Shown: positions 38,716 through 49,520 of the stretch, piece by piece
Layout: every line of letters begins with the position of its first letter
How positions within the stretch are numbered: position 1 is the first letter of the stretch
Source: Cordylochernes scorpioides
Taxonomy: Eukaryota > Arthropoda > Arachnida > Pseudoscorpiones > Chernetidae
DNA length: 64,000 nucleotides
Assembly: GCA_030710605.1 (NCBI GenBank)
Contig: CP092864.1
Location: 139,141,160-139,205,159, forward strand
Reading direction: 5' to 3'
Position numbers and translations under genes: made by a program
The notes under the pieces: model-generated
Seen by the model: the letters and a program-made list of their open reading frames with translations, nothing else
The model's database searches: none
What the model was told of the DNA's origin: nothing

Positions 38716-39306
38716 AATATCCTATTTTTCACCTAATCTCTGTTATTTGTCTTCTATTTCTACCCTACAAACTCGCTCCCTATACAATAATAATTCACAT
38801 GCTAACCTATACTCTGCCATTCCATCGGCTTTTCCAGCTGCAGGAAGCAGTCTTCCATGTAGGAAATTCCGTCTTAAAATCCATCTTCCATATAGGAAAT
38901 TCCGTCTTAAAATCCATCTTCCATATAGGAAATTCCGTCTTAAAATCCATCTTCCATATAGGCCAAGCAATTTTAGAATTTCTATATCTCGTGTTGGAGA
39001 CGCTAGAAGAAATCGTGGGGCAATTAAAGGGACCTCAGCCAACAATCAATTAGGAGGACAATTAGGGCGTTGTGCAAAAAATCAATTAGGAAGGTGGAAG
39101 TGAATTGGAGCCCGTTTATTCCCCCCCCCCCCCCCCCCCCCCCCCCGCGGCAACAAAGACGCCAGTCAGCTACATGTCATCCAATTACTTACACAAATAG
39201 AGGGGGGATAAATTTGGAATCTGCCCCAGAGGGCCCCTTGCTCCGTCCCCCACACATCCGCTATAAATTGAGGTCACCAGCGCACTGCCGGACAATGACA
39301 ATTTAG
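38716..39306 (+). pseudogene. Gypsy-A copy 2 env-like tail ORF with in-frame 33-bp repeats
   Basis: One frame from 38799 reads LPFHRLFQLQEAVFHVGNSV and then repeats an 11-residue unit (FHIGNSVLKSI) three times, ending QAILEFLYLVLETLEEIVGQ. The DNA unit is 33 bp (CCATCTTCCATATAGGAAAT + TCCGTCTTAAAAT). Copy 1 has the related RLFQLQEAIFQL without the repeats. The repeats would give an amphipathic helix. A run of 26 C at 39121-39146 follows. Confidence 0.5.
39121..39146. repeat. Poly(C) tract, 26 bases
   Basis: Uninterrupted C run in an otherwise AT-rich region. Length is unreliable in assemblies. Confidence 0.9.
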
Positions 39307-40340
39307 AGTCACCCATTATTGGATCCCAACCCAGTTCGAGCCTACATATCAACTTTTACAAAAAACACAATTTAATTACATTTCTCACAAAAGACTTAAT
39401 ACATTACCGACACTTCCCAATGAGTTTTTACATTTCTATTCTTATATTTTTATTCTTCCAAGACTTCCAAAAAGCTGTTACATTTACCCACACTAAGCAC
39501 AATAGACTTTAGGATTTTGGAAACACTTAAAAACTCACAACCAATGCACAACACGCAGATCTCAAGGTTAAATACGAACAAAAACACGCACATAACCACT
39601 TAAATGATAGGAAAAATTAGGTAGCTAAGCTTTCGAGCTTGCGTTTCTTCCGAAGGAAATAAACAACCATTTTAGAAGGATCGAGGGACTCTCCTCGGAC
39701 CCTGTATTCAAAGTTTTGACTCCGGTCTGGACTCCCGATATTAAAGTGGATATCGAGCGAGCATAACTTAAGTGCCCTAGGGAATTGCATAAAAATCCCT
39801 AGAACGCATTAAGGCTCGGGACATATTAACATACTACAATCGGCCTTGAGATCTCGAAAAACAACACAAACACAAAGACGTAATACACGTAAGGTTAATT
39901 AGATTCCCATGTCTCCTGTATACATAATATAAAGCACAATTGGGAAAGATCATGTTTCCACCCATGAGTCGCACGGGAAAGAAAAAAAAATCTACGAGGC
40001 ATATAAAGAATTAATGGCGGTGTGATATAGATTTTGGCATGTAATTGATTTACGAAGCGAGTTTGCGAACCTCGCTATACATTTTTTTTTATATATCATT
40101 CATTTACATTATTTTCTTATTTTAAAATCAAAATATTTAATCAAATTTACCATTTTCCCTAATTCATATACTTATCATTTATTTTAAGCAATTATTTACC
40201 ATTTATATAACCACTTCTTTTATTTTGTTCATAATTCAACAATTAAACAAATTTTTATCAACGAAAACTCACTGGTTTTCTTTTAAAATTAGATATTGTT
40301 ATTTTTATTTTTGAGTTACAAAAAGCCTTTTTCTTTTTTT
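39307..40340. other. No gene recognised
   Basis: AT-rich non-coding DNA. There are no LTR, TIR or protein signals that I can support. Confidence 0.4.
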
Positions 40341-41040
40341 CTCTCACCATGCACCAAGCATTCACTTTGATTTCTTCCAACTTTTTATTTTATTTTTGAT
40401 TTCTCAAAAGACCTAATAGAACTCCCTCGATTTCATTCCCAATCTCGAGTAGAATATGGTTAGGCATTTTTTTTTTCAACATGCAACAAAGCATTCACTT
40501 TGATTTCTTCCAACTTATATTATTTTTGATTTCTCAAAAGCCCTAATAGAACTCCCTCGATTTCATTCCCAATCTCGAGTAGAATATGGTTAGACATTTT
40601 TTTTTTCTCACCATGCGACAAAGCATTCACTTTGATTTCTTCCAACTTTTTATTTTGATTTCTCAAAAGACCTAATAGAACTCCCTCGATTTCATTCCCA
40701 ATCTCGAGTAGAATATGGTTAGGCATTTTTTTTTCTCACCATGCAACAAAACATTCACTTTGATTTCTTCCAACTTTTTATTTTGATTTCTCAAAAGACC
40801 TAATAGAACTCCCTCGATTTCATTCCCAATCTCGAGTAGAATATTGTTATGCATTTTTATTTTTTTTTTCACCATGCAACAAAGCATTCACTTTGATTTC
40901 TTCCAACTTTTTATTTTGATTTCGCAAAAAGACCTAGTAGAATTCCCTCGATTTTGTTCCCCATCTCGAGTAGAATATCGTTTAGGCGCATTGTCTTTTC
41001 TTTTTTTCCCCCACTATGTACCATAGCATTCATTTTGATG
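40341..41040. repeat. Satellite-like array, ~120-130-bp unit, about six copies
   Basis: Each unit contains CTCACCATGCAACAAAGCAT, TCACTTTGATTTCTTCCAAC, a T-rich part, CAAAAGACCTAATAGAACTC and CCAATCTCGAGTAGAATATG. Units differ by a few per cent and by T-run length. Minus-strand open frames (HILLEIGNEIEGVLLGLLRN) are products of the repeat. Confidence 0.85.
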
Positions 41041-41095
41041 TCGTACAATTAAAAATTTTTTGATTTCTATCAACACCATTCTCTTTTATCTCTTA

Positions 41096-42530
41096 CTAGC
41101 GGATGTGCCCGGCTTCGCCCGGGTTTTACCCGAGTGAATGTTTGTCTAACGAACATTTGTTAAAACAATTCTCTATAAACTTATAAAACGTACTCGGCTT
41201 CGCCCGGGGTTTTACCCGAGTAAAGGTTTGTCTAGCGAACATTTGTTAAAACAATTCTCTAAAAACTTATTTAAAAAAAAGATATATTTTGATAATTTGA
41301 AACTCGTAAATTTGAATCTCTCGATAAAGTGAACATTTTTTCCCGGTCCCTGTGTGCCGTGTCATCCTGAATTTTGTCTTTCCTAATTTTCTACATTAGA
41401 AAATCATAGTTTTATCTAGTGAACATTTTTTCCCGTGTCACATTGCCTTTATTCTTCATTGTTGGCTTTTTATATTATATTTACTCTTCATTGTTGGCTT
41501 TTTATCTTAAATTTATTCTTCATTGTTGACTTTTTATATTACATTTACTCTTCATTGTTGGCTTTTTATATTATATTCTGACCAAAATCTATCTGTGAAC
41601 TTCACACAGTGAACTTCACACAGACAGAATAAGGCAATTATATAAGTAGATTTACTCTTCTTTGTTGGCTTTTTTATCTTACATTCATTCTTCATTGTTG
41701 GCTTTTTATATTACACTAGCGGATGTGCCCGGCTTCGCCCGGGTTTTTACCCGAGTAAGGTTTGTCTAACGAATATTTGTTAAAACAATTCTCTATAAAC
41801 TTATTTAAAAAAGAAGATATATTTTGATAATTTGAAACTTGTAAATTTGAATCTCTCGATAAAGTGAACATTTTTTCCCGGTCCCTGTGTGCTGTGTCAT
41901 CCTGAATTTTGTCTTTCCTAATTTCTACATTACAAAATCATCGTTTTATCTAGTGAACATTTTTTTCCGGTCCCTTGAAAAATACTCGATAAGTTGAATA
42001 AAATCAATATTAATTGGTTCCCTCGGTAATTGGAAGTTAAAGGAATAGCATCTTCGCCTTGGAATTGTATCATTATTCTTGTCTCAAATAAATTGCCGTG
42101 TCATCCTGAGATAATCTTACTTTTGATGAATAATATTTAAGATTTTATTATATATATTATATTATATATATATTACACGTTATTTGTTTTCCAGGCCGAC
42201 TGTTTTACATATGGTGTTATCTTAAAATTGCTTGTTTTGAATATTTATTTAGATTGAGATTATTAGCTAGTATGTAAAAAAAATTAACTCTGTTGAAATT
42301 TAATTTTGTATTTATATATAAATAAAATTAACTCTGTTGATTTTTTTTTGTATTTAATCGATAACAGCGAAGTTACGCATGTTAATGTTAGGGAAAAATA
42401 TTTTGATGTTAAGCAAAACCTGCTCCATCTCGTTTTACATAAATGTTGAAAATTTGGTTGAAATTGATGCATTGTAACGAAAGTTTTTAGTGATGTACAC
42501 TTATGAAATTTGCATTTTATTAATATAGAT
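41096..42530 (-). mobile_element. Composite Helitron, first copy of a 1.43-kb tandem duplication
   Basis: Begins CTAGCGGATGTGCCCGGCTTCGCC (Helitron 3' end reversed). It carries a second such hairpin at ~41188 and a third CTAGCGG end at ~41716, and ends ATTTTATTAATATAGA (5' TC end reversed) at ~42528. So at least two Helitrons are nested. Between them is the 32-bp minisatellite (41455-41715), containing a further TCTACTTATATAATTGCC 5' end at ~41630-41651. The next 1436 bp repeat the whole structure. Confidence 0.75.
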
Positions 42531-43966
42531 AGCGGATGTGCCCGGCTTCGCCCGGGTTTTACCCGAGTGAATGTTTGTCTAACGAACATTTGTTAAAACA
42601 ATTCTCTATAAACTTATAAAACGTACTCGGCTTCGCCCGGGGTTTTACCCGAGTAAAGGTTTGTCTAGCGAACATTTGTTAAAACAATTCTCTAAAAACT
42701 TATTTAAAAAAAAGATATATTTTGATAATTTGAAACTCGTAAATTTGAATCTCTCGATAAAGTGAACATTTTTTTCCCGGTCCCTGTGTGCCGTGTCATC
42801 CTGAATTTTGTCTTTCCTAATTTTCTACATTAGAAAATCATAGTTTTATCTAGTGAACATTTTTTCCCGTGTCACATTGCCTTTATTCTTCATTGTTGGC
42901 TTTTTATATTATATTTACTCTTCATTGTTGGCTTTTTATCTTAAATTTATTCTTCATTGTTGACTTTTTTATATTACATTTACTCTTCATTGTTGGCTTT
43001 TTATATTATATTCTGACCAAAATCTATCTGTGAACTTCACACAGTGAACTTCACACAGACAGAATAAGGCAATTATATAAGTAGATTTACTCTTCTTTGT
43101 TGGCTTTTTATCTTACATTCATTCTTCATTGTTGGCTTTTTATATTACACTAGCGGATGTGCCCGGCTTCGCCCGGGTTTTTACCCGAGTAAAGGTTTGT
43201 CTAACGAATATTTGTTAAAACAATTCTCTATAAACTTATTTAAAAAAGAAGATATATTTTGATAATTTGAAACTTGTAAATTTGAATCTCTCGATAAAGT
43301 GAACATTTTTTCCCGGTCCCTGTGTGCTGTGTCATCCTGAATTTTGTCTTTCCTAATTTTCTACATTACAAAATCATCGTTTTATCTAGTGAACATTTTT
43401 TTCCCGGTCCCTTGAAAAATACTCGATAAGTTGAATAAAATCAATATTAATTGGTTCCCTCGGTAATTGGAAGTTAAAGGAATAGCATCTTCGCCTTGGA
43501 ATTGTATCATTATCTTGTCTCAAATAAATTGCCGTGTCATCCTGAGATAATCTTACTTTTGATGAATAATATTTAAGATTTTATTATATATATTATATTA
43601 TATATATATTACACGTTATTTGTTTTCCAGGCCGACTGTTTTACATATGGTGTTATCTTAAAATTGCTTGTTTTGAATATTTATTTAGATTGAGATTATT
43701 AGCTAGTATGTAAAAAAAATTAACTCTGTTGAAATTTAATTTTGTATTTATATATAAATAAAATTAACTCTGTTGATTTTTTTTTGTATTTAATCGATAA
43801 CAGCGAAGTTACGCATGTTAATGTTAGGGAAAAATATTTTGATGTTAAGCAAAACCTGCTCCATCTCGTTTTACATAAATGTTGAAAATTTGGTTGAAAT
43901 TGATGCATTGTAACGAAAGTTTTTAGTGATGTACACTTATGAAATTTGCATTTTATTAATATAGAT
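42531..43966 (-). mobile_element. Composite Helitron, second copy of the duplication
   Basis: Almost identical to 41098-42530 over its full length; the differences I can see are mainly one-base indels in T runs. The period is 1433 bp. Such high identity means a very recent duplication. Confidence 0.85.
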
Positions 43967-44248
43967 TTACTATTCATTGTTGGCTTTTTATCATACATTC
44001 ACTCTTCATTGTTGGCTTTTTATCTTACATTCATTCTTCATTGTTGGCTTTTTATATTACATTCACTCTTCATTGTTGGCTTTTTATCTTACATTCATTC
44101 TTCATTGTTGGCTTTTTATATTACATTCACTCTTCATTGTTAGCTTTTTATCTTACATTCATTCTTATTGTTGGCTTTTTATATTACATTTACTCTTCAT
44201 TGTTGGCTTTTTATCTTACATTCACTCTTCATTGTTGGCTTTTTATAT
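43967..44248. repeat. 32-bp minisatellite, about nine copies
   Basis: Unit ATTCACTCTTCATTGTTGGC TTTTTATCTTAC (32 bp), alternating CTTAC/ATTAC endings. The same unit occurs at ~41430-41720 and ~42870-43155. The Gypsy element at 44249 inserted at its right edge. Open frames across it are not genes. Confidence 0.85.
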
Positions 44249-44614
44249 TGTAGTGTTGAAAATAATTAGCCAGTCGGTTAATTAACTTAACAAACAAAAA
44301 GATAGTTTTTATTATTCTATATAAAGAGAAAGAAGGAAATATCTAAAAGATTAAATAGTAAACAACGAGCGAAGAAGAAGGAATAAGTCTCGTGCCCACG
44401 CGGCCTTCCACAGGCAGTGACGTCAGCTCCAGAGTTGCCGAGCCAGCAATTTCACTATATATATATTGCGTATGATATTGTTTTTTACAGCACAATACAA
44501 CAATGTTGGCAAGTTTCTCTAGAGTGGAATGTCGAGGTGACGAATCACTCCAGGGCCTCCTCTGTGCACCGGTGGATATCCCCAAGTGTTCACTATGAAG
44601 TCGGCTTTGGTACA
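44249..44614 (-). repeat. Gypsy-E 3' LTR (long form)
   Basis: 366 bp. On the minus strand TGTACCAAAGCCGACTTCAT...CAACACTACA. It keeps an internal ~146-bp segment that lies between two TTCACTAT copies and is absent from the 5' LTR, and lacks a ~14-bp piece (GCACGGGTTACTTC) present there. Confidence 0.85.
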
Positions 44615-44649
44615 CTACTCCCTTTTCCATGAGAAGCTGTTCCACAGCT

Positions 44650-47600
44650 TTATCTCAGTTCCTCCTCGTCTCCAGACGTAGAGCTATCCACACTTGACGA
44701 ATCTTCCTGTCTTGATGGGCCATAGTACGGCTTCATCCTGAGGATATGGACGGTGTCACGTCCTTTTTGTCTTTTGTCACTCTTGCCGAATGCTTCCACT
44801 TCGTATATCACATCCGATATCTTTTTAATGACCTTGTAGGGACCAAAGTACCTTCTTAGAAGTTTCTCAGACAGTCCTACTCGTCGGATAGGTGTAAAAA
44901 TCCACACTAGATCTCCTGGTTGGTAGACTTTTCCTTTATGCCGAGCGTCGTAATTCAATTTGTTGGTTTCTTGAGCCTTGAAGATGTGATGTCGGGCTAT
45001 TTGTCGCGCCTCTTCAGCTCTGCTCGCCACCAATTGAATAAATTCTTCCCCCTCGGACGCGCTACTGTAGGGAAAGATAGTGTCGAGGGTCGTCTCCGCT
45101 TCCCTCCCATGGACCAGAAAGAATGGCGTGAAGCCAGTTGATTCTTGCCTCGCTGTATTGTAGGCAAATGTGATGAATGGTAGCATCTCATCCCAGTTTT
45201 TCTGATCGAGGTCCATGTACATTGATAACATGTCGGCAATTGTCCTGTTCAATCTTTCTGTCAGGCCGTTAGTCTGGGGATGATACGCCGTCGTTGTCTT
45301 CTTTTTGATGTGACAGTTTTTGGTTAGCTCCTGAATGAGTCTCGACTGGAAGTTTCGACCCCGATCCATCACTATTTCTCGAGGAGCCCCATGCTTCAAA
45401 ATAACTTCCTCCAAAAGAAATTTTGCAATTTCTTGGGCTTCCCCCGAACCTAGACTTTGGGTAACGGCGTATTTAGTTAGATAGTCGGTGCAAACAACTA
45501 TCCACTTCTTCTTCCCTTGCGATATGGGGAAGCGTCCCAGCAAATCTATACCGACTTTTTGGAATGGTCGGTCCGGTGGTGGTATGGATCTCAGATAGCC
45601 AGGAGGAAGTTGTGGCACACTCTTGCGACGCTGGCAGTCCTGACAATGGCCAACATACTTTCTCACGCTTCTGTACATTCCTGGCCAAAAGAACCTTCTC
45701 CTAATTCTGTCGTAGGTTTTTGCAAAACCCAGATGTCCAGCAGTAGGTGCGTCGTGCAAGTCCCCCAAGATCTCCATTCGAAGGTGTCTTGGGATCACTA
45801 ACAGTAAAGGTAGGCCAGTCGGGTCATAATTCTTTCTATAGAGGATCCCATTGACAACCTGTAACTTGTTGTCTTTCTTGGCGGGTGACGGCTGAGATAT
45901 CTCCTTGATTATTCCTGTAATGTAAGGGTCTTTCTCTTGTTCTTTACTGATGTCGCTCAAAAGGAATAATGTGGGGATGTCGTCATTGAAAACCTTTTCC
46001 GTATTTTCAATGGGATTTCTTGACAGACAGTCGGCGTCCTTGTGCATTCGCCCTGTCTTGTAGACAATGGAAACGTCGTACTCCTGAAGTCTCAACGCCC
46101 ACCTCGCCAATCTACCTGCCGGATCTTTAAGATTGGTCAACCAGCACAGAGAATGATGGTCAGTTATAACTTTGAAGGGGCGTCCAAACAAATAAGGCCT
46201 AAATTTTCCAATTGCCCATACTATGGCGAGACATTCCCTCTCCGTGGTAGAATAGTTTTTCTCGGATTTTAAAAGGGTACGCGAAGCATAGGCGATGACC
46301 TTTTCACCGTTCCCTTGCTTTTGTGCAAGCACGGCACCTATTCCATATCCGCTGGCATCTGTGTGTAGTTCAGTCGGAGCGTCATCATCGAAATGTCCCA
46401 ATACTGGTTTTGACGTCAAGGCATTCTTCAGTTTTTGAAATGCTCTCTCTTGGTCTGTGTTCCATTGAAACTTTGTTCCTTTAGATAGTAGCGAATTGAG
46501 GGGCCGCGCAATATCTGCGTAGTTCTTAATAAACCGCCTATAATAAGATGACAAGCCAAGGAAGCTTCTTAGCTGCTGTAAGTTCTTAGGGATCGGGAAT
46601 TGACTGACCGCCTTAATCTTATCATCATCCGGTCGGATTCCATCCTTATTCACTTGGTGTCCAAGGATCTTGATGTTGCTGGCTCCAAAAGAACACTTTC
46701 CGGGATTGAGCTTCAGCCCAGCTCTCTTGAAACAATTCAGAACCACCTCTAGTCGTCTCAAATGATCTGGAAAATTATCCGCAAATATAACGACGTCGTC
46801 CAAGTAACACAAACATATCGTCCATCGCAGGCCCTTCAGGAGATTATCCATCATCCTTTCGAAAGTTGCGGGCGCGTTACACAGCCCAAAAGGCATGACC
46901 TTAAACTCAAAAAGACCGTCCGGTGTAATAAAGGCAGTCTTTTCCCGATCAGCTTCATCAATGCCAATTTGCCAGTAGCCCGCTTTGAGATCAATTGTGG
47001 AGTAGATATTCGCCCCCTTCAAGCAATCAAGAGCGTCATCAACCCGCGGCAATGGATAGACGTCTTTTTTCGTCATCTTATTCAAACCTCTGTAGTCCAC
47101 ACAAAAGCGAACAGACCCGTCTTTCTTTCTTACTAGAACGACCGGTGAGGCCCAAGGACTCTCAGAGGGCTGAACGACTCCCATTTCCATCATTCTGTCA
47201 ACTTCTTCTTGAATTACCTTCCTTTCAGAAGGTGAGACCCGATACGGCATCTTTTTTGATGGTTTGGCGTCGCCCGTATTTATCCTGTGCTTAGTAATTA
47301 TCCTAGAAGTAGTTTTATCGATCGGACCGAACACTTCCGAAAAGTTTTCAAGAAGCTCCAGAAGTTTGGTCTTGTGAAGCAGAGGAAGCTCAGGAGAAAT
47401 GCAGGCCGAGATTTGTTCCATTCTCATAAGCTGCTCGGAGCTCCCGACACTTTCTTCGCGACACTCGAAATTGGTTATCCTGATGGGTGACTTGGCACTT
47501 TTGGACTCATTATTCGAATGATTTTCCATGATTGGGCAAACTACTTGCGGCTGGACTCTGAATAAATGAGCTAGGCACATGCCCGAAGGGATTGTTTTCG

Positions 47601-48156
47601 GATGCTTGCTAAAATTGGTCACCCATAGATACGCTTGGCCATGCCATATGGTAAGGTAGGACGATGGTACAAATAATTCTTTCTCCAAGAAAAGTTGCCT
47701 CACACCTTCAACTGCGCAATTTTTAATCCCAGTTACGCTAGGCGTCCGGGTCAATACCCTCTTGGTACACTTTGGAGGAATGATGTCGTCCGATGCTAAG
47801 TGAAGTTGTGCCGCGGATTGGTCCTCATTTAACGTCTCTGAAAACGAAATTTCAGAATGACCACAGTCAATAACTGCTTTTGAAGACTCGAGAAAATCCC
47901 ATCCCAAGATGGCGTCGTGGCTGCAATTTGGAAGAACGAGAAATTCGAAGATCCGCTGAAGGCCATTTATTTCTACTCTTAGGCGACATTTTCCTAGCGG
48001 AGCAACAAAACGATTGTTTGCGACCCTTAAAGTTATGTTCGGGCTCTCAAACATTATAGCTTTCATCGTCTTTCTAAAATTGCTGGAAACGACCGAATAT
48101 GACGCCCCTGTGTCAATGAGAGCTTCGACATGACGGCCATTGATACTCACCCACAT
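44650..48156 (-). CDS. Gypsy pol polyprotein, intact (1168 aa from first Met)
   Basis: Domains in order. Protease: LIDTGAS at 13-19 and ILGWDFL at 84-90. RT: KKDGSVRFCVDYRGLN at 345-359, motif A Asp 389, YLDD at 451-454. RNase H: HTDAS (Asp 600), TEREC (about 640), ITDHH (about 666). Integrase: H801 and H808, C838 and C841 (HHCC); catalytic Asp 871, Asp 931 and Glu 967 with the normal 35-residue DD35E spacing; a C-terminal GDLVWIFTP..LLRRYFGPYKV domain. All catalytic residues are present and there are no internal stops. The frame is open upstream of the Met to about 48240 and overlaps the gag-frame extension in the -1 frame, so pol is probably made by frameshifting (GGAAAAC sits directly before the gag-frame TAG near 48237). 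Coding is on the minus strand with its own LTR promoter. Confidence 0.95.
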   Translation of the reverse strand: MWVSINGRHVEALIDTGASYSVVSSNFRKTMKAIMFESPNITLRVANNRFVAPLGKCRLRVEINGLQRIFEFLVLPNCSHDAILGWDFLESSKAVIDCGHSEISFSETLNEDQSAAQLHLASDDIIPPKCTKRVLTRTPSVTGIKNCAVEGVRQLFLEKELFVPSSYLTIWHGQAYLWVTNFSKHPKTIPSGMCLAHLFRVQPQVVCPIMENHSNNESKSAKSPIRITNFECREESVGSSEQLMRMEQISACISPELPLLHKTKLLELLENFSEVFGPIDKTTSRIITKHRINTGDAKPSKKMPYRVSPSERKVIQEEVDRMMEMGVVQPSESPWASPVVLVRKKDGSVRFCVDYRGLNKMTKKDVYPLPRVDDALDCLKGANIYSTIDLKAGYWQIGIDEADREKTAFITPDGLFEFKVMPFGLCNAPATFERMMDNLLKGLRWTICLCYLDDVVIFADNFPDHLRRLEVVLNCFKRAGLKLNPGKCSFGASNIKILGHQVNKDGIRPDDDKIKAVSQFPIPKNLQQLRSFLGLSSYYRRFIKNYADIARPLNSLLSKGTKFQWNTDQERAFQKLKNALTSKPVLGHFDDDAPTELHTDASGYGIGAVLAQKQGNGEKVIAYASRTLLKSEKNYSTTERECLAIVWAIGKFRPYLFGRPFKVITDHHSLCWLTNLKDPAGRLARWALRLQEYDVSIVYKTGRMHKDADCLSRNPIENTEKVFNDDIPTLFLLSDISKEQEKDPYITGIIKEISQPSPAKKDNKLQVVNGILYRKNYDPTGLPLLLVIPRHLRMEILGDLHDAPTAGHLGFAKTYDRIRRRFFWPGMYRSVRKYVGHCQDCQRRKSVPQLPPGYLRSIPPPDRPFQKVGIDLLGRFPISQGKKKWIVVCTDYLTKYAVTQSLGSGEAQEIAKFLLEEVILKHGAPREIVMDRGRNFQSRLIQELTKNCHIKKKTTTAYHPQTNGLTERLNRTIADMLSMYMDLDQKNWDEMLPFITFAYNTARQESTGFTPFFLVHGREAETTLDTIFPYSSASEGEEFIQLVASRAEEARQIARHHIFKAQETNKLNYDARHKGKVYQPGDLVWIFTPIRRVGLSEKLLRRYFGPYKVIKKISDVIYEVEAFGKSDKRQKGRDTVHILRMKPYYGPSRQEDSSSVDSSTSGDEEELR

Positions 48157-48236
48157 GTAGTTATCGTCTAGGTCGGCTCGCGTCTGTGGAGGCTTTAAAC
48201 AATGTCCGACCTTACCTCCCTTACAGGCCGTGCTTC

Positions 48237-48449
48237 CTAGTTTTCCTGCACGTCTCTATGAGGAGATCGGCTAGGAGTCCGGCCTGGCGATCTAGAGTAG
48301 CGACGTCCTGTCATCGGTCTCCCGCGTCCAGGATAGGGAGAAGAACTTCTTGGTAAATTGCGTCGAGGAGAGTTGTTCCGATCAGATTGTTCCATATGCG
48401 GCGTCATAAAGTCGGCCATATAGATGGATCCGGGTCTTCTACGGCCATA
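48237..48449 (-). pseudogene. Gag C-terminal extension after an in-frame stop
   Basis: Same frame as gag. It contains an Arg/Ser/Pro-rich tail (NNSPRRNLPRSSSPYPGRGR, RRYSRSPGRTPSRSPHRD) and ends at a TAG by ~48237, overlapping the start of pol. It looks like the natural basic C terminus of gag, cut off by the stop at 48450-48452. Confidence 0.65.
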
Positions 48450-49466
48450 TTAAAATCGGTTTTGGGTCCTACTTGATTCGTTCTCATCACGGTCGCGGCG
48501 TCGATCCCAACAATGCTTTGCGACATGTCCCGGTCTATTGCAATAAAAGCATATGGGAATGTTTTCTCTGGTGCGGAATTCGTCCGTTTTCCTTCTCACC
48601 GCTTCCCCTGCATTTTGTTGTCCACTTCGGAAATTCTTGACCGCCCTTCCGGAGTGGAACACTGGTTGTTTGTCAATGGGTGCTAGATTTTGTTCGACTC
48701 TCTGCCAAACTCTATCTTCTAATCCCTGCGGAGGAGGAAGATTATCTAGTTCATTCGGAGCAGATCGAAGCTCCTCCCTGATGATCTCTCTGATCATTTC
48801 CTTTAAAGGGTGGTACTCATTTTCATTAATCGCCGAAACGGTGGGGATTCTCTCAAATCTAACACTGCTGATTCTATTTTTATTTAGCTTTTCAATACGC
48901 CGGCAGTGTTGAGTGAATTCCCCGGTCGTTGTCACTTCAATTGCAAGAAGGGCCCGGTAAATGTTTTCAGCCACTCCTTTCATGAGGTGGCCCACCCTGT
49001 CCTCCTCCGACATGTTCGGGTTCAGTTGTCGACAGAGGTTCAGCACGTCCTGGATGTAGAGTTCGACCGACTCGTCTGGCTTTTGCGCTCTTACCTTGAG
49101 GGACGATTCAATCCTTCTGGCGTAGTCTTCTTTATCACCGAACGTTCTGGTGAATTCTTCTTTAAAAGTATTCCATGTCGTGATGCTTTCCTCTACGTTG
49201 TCGAACCAGCATCTCGCTGCTCCTTCCAGAAAGAAGACTACATTGGCCAAGCACATTGATTCGTCCCATCCATTGTAGGCAGCAACGCGGCTGTAATCTT
49301 TCAACCAGAGATGGGCGAGTTCAGAACCTTTTCCGGAGAAATTCGGGGGGTTTCTTGGTTGTTGCAGATATGTGAAAGCTGCCGGCTGCACATGCGGCTT
49401 TTCTTCTTCGTTCACCATTTCGACCAAGAGTGGTGGCAAACTTTGTAAACGTCGGCTTCTTCTCAA
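48450..49466 (-). CDS. Gypsy-E gag (338 aa)
   Basis: Starts MRRSRRLQSLPPLL. The capsid-like Retrotrans_gag region spans ~35-200: RNPPNFSGKGSELAHLWLKD, CWFDNVEESITTWNTFKEEF, VELYIQDVLNLCRQLNPNMS, EDRVGHLMKGVAENIYRALL. Zinc knuckle CFYCNRPGHVAKHC at 306-319 (C306, C309, H314, C319). It ends at a stop 23 residues later; the frame continues for ~70 codons after it. Related to the gag of the element at 52624-54635 (same RNP..FSG, WF.N.EESI.TW and MSEED...HLMKG blocks). Role: RNA-binding structural protein of the particle. Confidence 0.88.
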   Translation of the reverse strand: MRRSRRLQSLPPLLVEMVNEEEKPHVQPAAFTYLQQPRNPPNFSGKGSELAHLWLKDYSRVAAYNGWDESMCLANVVFFLEGAARCWFDNVEESITTWNTFKEEFTRTFGDKEDYARRIESSLKVRAQKPDESVELYIQDVLNLCRQLNPNMSEEDRVGHLMKGVAENIYRALLAIEVTTTGEFTQHCRRIEKLNKNRISSVRFERIPTVSAINENEYHPLKEMIREIIREELRSAPNELDNLPPPQGLEDRVWQRVEQNLAPIDKQPVFHSGRAVKNFRSGQQNAGEAVRRKTDEFRTRENIPICFYCNRPGHVAKHCWDRRRDRDENESSRTQNRF

Positions 49467-49520
49467 CTTGCCGTCCAGGTTAAAATACTAGAAGGGAATC
49501 TACCCGGCGTCTCCACCAGA
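49467..49520 (-). promoter_or_regulatory. Gypsy-E leader and primer binding site
   Basis: On the minus strand TC then TGGTGGAGACGCCGGG directly after the 5' LTR. This is complementary to a tRNA end CCCGGCGTCTCCA-CCA, close to animal tRNA-Ala. The leader is only ~54 nt before gag. Confidence 0.7.

Noticed and set aside
40520..40887. Minus-strand ORFs HILLEIGNEIEGVLLGLLRN
   Set aside because: Produced by the ~125-bp satellite; each unit gives the same peptide and frame breaks follow T-run changes.
43946..44285. Plus-strand Leu/Phe-rich ORFs resembling membrane proteins
   Set aside because: They run across the 32-bp minisatellite and into the LTR; apparent helices come from the TTTTTAT repeat.
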